Shown here piece by piece: positions 60,732-64,000 of a stretch of DNA of 64,000 nt (position 1 is its first letter; each line of letters opens with the position of its first letter). The DNA comes from Candidatus Methylopumilus planktonicus (GTDB lineage: Bacteria > Pseudomonadota > Gammaproteobacteria > Burkholderiales > Methylophilaceae). The notes beneath the pieces were generated by a model, which saw only the letters and a list, made by a program, of their open reading frames with translations, ran no database searches and was not told the DNA's origin. A program made the translations under genes and the position numbers. The stretch spans positions 620,001-684,000 of the forward strand of contig NZ_LN827929.1 in NCBI RefSeq assembly GCF_000981505.1, given 5' to 3'.

Positions 60732-62771
60732 TTGTTACTTACATTCCCAAACAGTCCCTATAAGTTATTTCAACCATTTTCTCCTGCTGGGGATCAGCCC
60801 CAGGCTATTGATCTTTTAACGAAAGGCATTGTAGATGGAAAAAAATTTCAAACACTTTTAGGCGTTACAGGCTCAGGTAAAACATTTACGATCGCAAATG
60901 TCATTGCAAGAACAGGTAAGCCGGCCATTGTTATGGCACCTAACAAAACATTAGCTGCACAACTTTACTCAGAATTTAGAGAGTTTTTTCCTCATAATGC
61001 AGTGGAATATTTTGTATCTTATTACGATTATTATCAACCAGAAGCTTATGTGCCTGCGCGAGATCTTTTTATTGAAAAAGATTCGAGTATTAATGAGCAT
61101 ATCGAGCAGATGCGCCTATCTGCAACTAAGGCGCTCCTTGAGCGTGACGACAGTATTATTGTAGCGACAGTATCCGCAATCTACGGTATTGGAGACCCTG
61201 TAGATTATCAGGGCATGGTCATGCAACTTGTGCAAGGTGAAAAATTATTACAACGTAATATTATTTTGCGGTTAGTGTCCATGCAATATGATCGAAATGA
61301 TTTTGACTTTTCACGTGGTGCTTTCAGAGTCAGAGGCGATACGATTGATATATTTCCTGCTGAAAATTCAGAAACTGCAATTAGAGTTACTTTGTTTGAT
61401 GATTTGATTGAATCTATTACGCTCTTTGATCCCCTCACAGGACAAATGTACAAAAAAGTTAAACATTTTACTGTGTATCCCTCGAGTCATTATGTGACGC
61501 CTCGAGACACAGTAGTGAGAGCTATCGAAAAAATAAAAAATGAATTAAGGGAGCGTTCTGATTATTTTGTTAAGGCTAATAAATTAGTTGAGGCACAAAG
61601 AATTGAACAGCGCACTCGTTTTGATATTGAGATGTTAAATGAAATAGGTTTCTGCAAAGGCATTGAAAATTATTCGAGACATTTGTCAGGAAGAAATCCT
61701 GGCGATCCACCCCCAACTTTAATTGAGTATTTACCTAAAGATGCTTTAATGATTATTGATGAAAGCCATGTCACCGTGCCTCAGGTGGGGGGCATGTATA
61801 AAGGAGATCGCGCAAGAAAAGAAAATTTAGTGGGGTATGGTTTTAGATTACCTTCAGCGCTGGACAATCGACCTTTAAAGTTCGAAGAATTTGAAAAAAC
61901 GATGCGCCAGTGTATTTTTGTATCTGCAACACCAGCAGACTATGAGGCTACTCATACAGAGCAAGTTGTAGAGCAGGTAGCAAGACCTACTGGACTTATT
62001 GACCCTGAAATTACTGTGAAACCTGCAGATACCCAAGTGGATGATTTATTGAGCGAGATCAATATTCGTGTTGAAAAAAATGAAAGAGTATTGGCGACTA
62101 CTTTAACTAAACGCATGGCGGAAGATTTAACTGATTATTTAACTGAGCATCAAATTAAGGTGCGTTACCTTCATTCAGATATTGATACAGTAGAGCGTGT
62201 TGAAATTATCCGCGACTTAAGATTGGGTAAGTTTGATGTTGTGGTAGGTATCAATTTATTAAGAGAGGGTTTAGATATCCCAGAGGTATCATTAGTAGCG
62301 GTATTAGACGCTGATAAAGAGGGATTTCTAAGGTCTGAACGTTCGCTTATTCAAACTGCAGGAAGAGCAGCCCGAAATCTCAATGGGCAAGTGATTTTCT
62401 ATGGTAACAAGATCACACGAAGCATGAAGATTGCAATTGATGAAACCAACCGAAGACGCGAAAAGCAAATTGCTTTTAATCTGGAAAATAATATTACGCC
62501 AGTGGGGGTGATTAAAAAGATTAAAGATATCATTGAGGGCACCTTTGATAAGGCAGAGGTTGATCTTAATCGAGCCCTCAAAAAAGAAGAAGCTCGTTAT
62601 GACCATCTTAATGAAAAACAGATGGCCAAAGAAATTCAAAAAATTGAAAAGACAATGCAGACGGCGGCTCGCAATTTAGAGTTCGAAAAAGCGGCTCAAC
62701 TTCGAGATGAGGCAAAATTTCTTAAAGAAAGGCTTTACGGGGCAGGGCTTAAGGACCGAATTGACCTTTAA
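60732..62771 (+). CDS. uvrB: Excinuclease ABC subunit B
   Basis: Damage-verifying helicase of nucleotide excision repair, 679 residues. Walker A is GVTGSGKT (44-51); the damage-sensing beta-hairpin is YFVSYYDYYQPEAYVP; helicase motifs include DESHVTVPQ, VSATPADYE, LREGLDIPEVSLV and QTAGRAARN, and a C-terminal UVR domain (about 635-670) contacts UvrC. The start is TTG 60732, as no ATG fits the family's N-terminus (TFPNSPYKLFQPFSPAGDQ). Confidence 0.97.
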   Translation: MLLTFPNSPYKLFQPFSPAGDQPQAIDLLTKGIVDGKKFQTLLGVTGSGKTFTIANVIARTGKPAIVMAPNKTLAAQLYSEFREFFPHNAVEYFVSYYDYYQPEAYVPARDLFIEKDSSINEHIEQMRLSATKALLERDDSIIVATVSAIYGIGDPVDYQGMVMQLVQGEKLLQRNIILRLVSMQYDRNDFDFSRGAFRVRGDTIDIFPAENSETAIRVTLFDDLIESITLFDPLTGQMYKKVKHFTVYPSSHYVTPRDTVVRAIEKIKNELRERSDYFVKANKLVEAQRIEQRTRFDIEMLNEIGFCKGIENYSRHLSGRNPGDPPPTLIEYLPKDALMIIDESHVTVPQVGGMYKGDRARKENLVGYGFRLPSALDNRPLKFEEFEKTMRQCIFVSATPADYEATHTEQVVEQVARPTGLIDPEITVKPADTQVDDLLSEINIRVEKNERVLATTLTKRMAEDLTDYLTEHQIKVRYLHSDIDTVERVEIIRDLRLGKFDVVVGINLLREGLDIPEVSLVAVLDADKEGFLRSERSLIQTAGRAARNLNGQVIFYGNKITRSMKIAIDETNRRREKQIAFNLENNITPVGVIKKIKDIIEGTFDKAEVDLNRALKKEEARYDHLNEKQMAKEIQKIEKTMQTAARNLEFEKAAQLRDEAKFLKERLYGAGLKDRIDL

Positions 62772-62777
62772 AAGTCA

Positions 62778-62805
62778 TTGATTTAATCTAAAAAACACCT
62801 ATAAT
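62778..62805 (+). promoter_or_regulatory. Promoter of the rpsF operon
   Basis: TTGATT (62778-62783) and a consensus TATAAT (62800-62805) are separated by 16 bases. Transcription should start near 62812, giving a leader of about 60 bases that contains a hairpin. Confidence 0.75.
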
Positions 62806-62823
62806 ACTTGATCTTTCTACCTT

Positions 62824-62852
62824 GCTTTACAGTGAGTTGCATCACTGAAAGC
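62824..62852 (+). promoter_or_regulatory. Leader hairpin of the rpsF operon
   Basis: GCTTT-A-CAGTGA (62824-62835) pairs with TCACTG-AAAGC (62842-62852): 11 base pairs with one bulged A (62829) and a 6-base loop, 20 bases ahead of the rpsF start. Ribosomal-protein S6:S18 complexes bind rpsF leaders in many bacteria, but the conserved CCG bulge of that motif is not evident here. It could also act as an attenuator, since TTTT follows. Confidence 0.45.
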
Positions 62853-62874
62853 TTTTAACCATAAGGAGATTTAT

Positions 62875-63252
62875 ATGCGACATTATGAAGTAGTATTTAT
62901 CGTACATCCTGATCAAAGCGAACAAGTGCCTGGCATGATTGAACGCTACAGATCTCTAGTCACATCCAAAGGTGGAAAGCTCCACCGCCTCGAAGATTGG
63001 GGTCGCAAACAGCTTGCTTACATGATTGAAAAAATTCATAAAGCTCATTATGTGCTGATGAATATCGAATGCGACATTGAAACGCTTGCAGAATTAGAGC
63101 ATGCATTTAAGTTCAATGATGCCGTGTTACGTCATTTGATTATGAGCACAAAAACAGCCGTGACTGCACCATCAATTATGATGAAAGAAGAAAAATCAAA
63201 ATCAGTGCTTGATAAAGATGAGCGCGCTGCACCTGAGGTTGCTGTAGCTTAA
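62875..63252 (+). CDS. rpsF: 30S ribosomal protein S6
   Basis: 125-residue protein of the central domain of the small subunit, where it pairs with S18. MRHYEVVFIVHPDQSEQVPGM at the start (short form MRHYEVVFIVHPDQ), RLEDWGRKQLAYMIEKIHKAHY and NDAVLRHLIMSTKTA are clear. The C-terminal 25 residues are a charged tail as in many proteobacteria. TAAGGAG precedes the ATG at a good distance. First gene of rpsF-priB-rpsR-rplI. Confidence 0.97.
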   Translation: MRHYEVVFIVHPDQSEQVPGMIERYRSLVTSKGGKLHRLEDWGRKQLAYMIEKIHKAHYVLMNIECDIETLAELEHAFKFNDAVLRHLIMSTKTAVTAPSIMMKEEKSKSVLDKDERAAPEVAVA

Positions 63253-63258
63253 TCTAGA

Positions 63259-63543
63259 TTGAATTATTTAGAGATTTCTGGGGAAGTGTGCCATGTGGAT
63301 CCGGTACGTTATACACCCGCAGGAATACCAGCTCTTAATCTTACGTTAAAACATAGTTCGGAGCAGATTGAGGCAAATTTAAAACTGACAATCAATTGTG
63401 AGCTAAGCGCAAAAATTATGGGTAATGATGCATTGATACCTTTAAAAATTGGCGACAGAATTAAAACAAAAGGGTTTATTGGAAATAAAAGCGCAAAAAG
63501 TAATCAGCTAATTTTCCATATTAATTTTATAGAATATCTATAG
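63259..63543 (+). CDS. priB: Primosomal replication protein PriB
   Basis: 94-residue single OB-fold protein that helps PriA restart stalled replication forks. NYLEISGEVCHVDPVRYTPAGIP and the C-terminal NQLIFHINFIEYL, together with its place between rpsF and rpsR, identify it. The start is TTG 63259, six bases after the rpsF stop, with no strong ribosome site; low translation by coupling would fit a low-abundance protein between abundant ribosomal ones. Confidence 0.93.
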   Translation: MNYLEISGEVCHVDPVRYTPAGIPALNLTLKHSSEQIEANLKLTINCELSAKIMGNDALIPLKIGDRIKTKGFIGNKSAKSNQLIFHINFIEYL

Positions 63544-63549
63544 GAGTTT

Positions 63550-63780
63550 ATGATGGCTAGAGAAATGTACAAAAGAAGACGTTACTGTAGATTTAGTGCT
63601 GAAGGCATTAAAGAAGTAGATTACAAGGATGTTGATTTATTAAAAGACTTTATTACTGAAAATGGAAAACTTATTCCAGCGCGTATTACAGGTACTAAAG
63701 CCATTTATCAACGTCAACTCAATATTGCGGTGAAACGCGCTCGTTTTTTAGCGCTTTTACCATACACTGATAAGCACTAA
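63550..63780 (+). CDS. rpsR: 30S ribosomal protein S18
   Basis: 76 residues from ATG 63550, or 75 from the adjacent ATG 63553. RRRYCRFSAEGIKEVDYKDVDLLKDFI (short form RRRYCRFSAEG) and ARITGTKAIYQRQLNIAVKRARFLALLPY identify S18. TAGGAG precedes the start. It binds S6 on the ribosome platform, which explains their common operon. Confidence 0.97.
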   Translation: MMAREMYKRRRYCRFSAEGIKEVDYKDVDLLKDFITENGKLIPARITGTKAIYQRQLNIAVKRARFLALLPYTDKH

Positions 63781-63792
63781 GGAGATTACAAG

Positions 63793-64000
63793 ATGCAAGT
63801 TATTTTATTAGAGAAAGTAGCTAATTTAGGAAACCTTGGTGACATTGTTAAAGTTAAGGACGGCTTTGGTCGAAATTTTTTAATTCCACAAGGCAAAGCT
63901 AAACGTGCAACTGATTCAAACAAGGCTGAATTTGAGGCAAAACGTGCTGAACTTGAAAAGCAACAAGTGGTGCTTCTTGACGCAGCTAAAGAGAGAGCAA
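63793..64000 (+). CDS. rplI: 50S ribosomal protein L9, N-terminal part
   Basis: 69 codons from ATG 63793 to the right edge. MQVILLEKVANLGNLGDIV and VKDGFGRNFLIPQGKAKRAT are the L9 N-terminal domain that binds 23S rRNA; the beginning of the long connecting helix (EFEAKRAELEKQQ) is also visible. AAGGAG lies ahead of the start. The gene continues outside the window. Confidence 0.96.
   Translation, partial: MQVILLEKVANLGNLGDIVKVKDGFGRNFLIPQGKAKRATDSNKAEFEAKRAELEKQQVVLLDAAKERA

Noticed and set aside
1..64000. Mobile elements, prophage, CRISPR arrays or defence islands
   Set aside because: No transposase, integrase, Cas-type protein, direct-repeat array or long compositional shift was seen; gene order is core throughout.

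Overview
The window is a gene-dense, low-GC (about high-30s % by eye), single-copy core segment of a bacterial chromosome. Gene families and order point to a betaproteobacterium of the Methylophilaceae, most likely a streamlined planktonic methylotroph of the OM43 / 'Candidatus Methylopumilus' type. The reasons are PQQ biosynthesis (pqqBCDE), formate-tetrahydrofolate ligase, very short spacers, few paralogues, and the betaproteobacterial string leuCDB-asd-fimV-truA-trpFBA-accD-folC-SPOR-cvpA-purF-metZ. This assignment is inference; no 16S gene is present. I saw no prophage, insertion sequence, CRISPR array or long non-coding stretch, and no gap over 300 bases lacks a gene.

Layout. 1-7.1 kb: end of a YhdP-like envelope protein, acetyl-CoA synthetase, a NarX-type sensor kinase/response regulator pair, and a Rieske oxygenase overlapping a drug/metabolite exporter. 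7.2-7.9 kb: a newly read 31-residue membrane microprotein in front of a four-helix PuuD-like membrane protein, closed by a perfect hairpin terminator. 7.9-12.1 kb: argD-argF-argG, ppnP and yajQ. 12.1-28.2 kb: leucine, aspartate-family, tryptophan, fatty acid, folate, purine and methionine genes. Two things stand out there: trpF is split by an apparent one-base deletion, and metZ sits behind a SAM-II riboswitch with its own promoter and terminator. 28.2-35.2 kb: gyrA-serC-pheA-hisC-aroF. 35.2-38.4 kb: pqqBCDE without pqqA, then a Bcr/CflA-type exporter and a 7Fe ferredoxin.

40-46 kb (minus strand) is a complete assimilatory sulfate-reduction operon, tauE-like-cysI-DUF934-cysH-cysD-cysN, divergent from a CysB-type regulator. 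That regulator is followed directly by fhs, yigZ, rmuC and moaD-moaE. 51-58 kb holds galU, hpt, rnr, rlmB, mqo and a glycosyltransferase. 58-64 kb holds tRNA-Asn(GTT), an aspartate aminotransferase, a secreted trypsin-like protease with TPRs, uvrB, and the start of the rpsF-priB-rpsR-rplI operon.

Together the genes describe a prototrophic methylotroph: PQQ for methanol dehydrogenase, tetrahydrofolate-linked C1 handling (fhs), molybdopterin synthase subunits (possibly for formate dehydrogenase), sulfate as sulfur source, and near-complete amino acid pathways packed into tight operons. The items most worth a second look are the microprotein/PuuD-like pair with a dyad in its upstream region, the broken trpF inside an otherwise intact trp operon, the hairpin-containing SAM-II riboswitch before metZ, the missing pqqA, and an orphan ECF-type T component.
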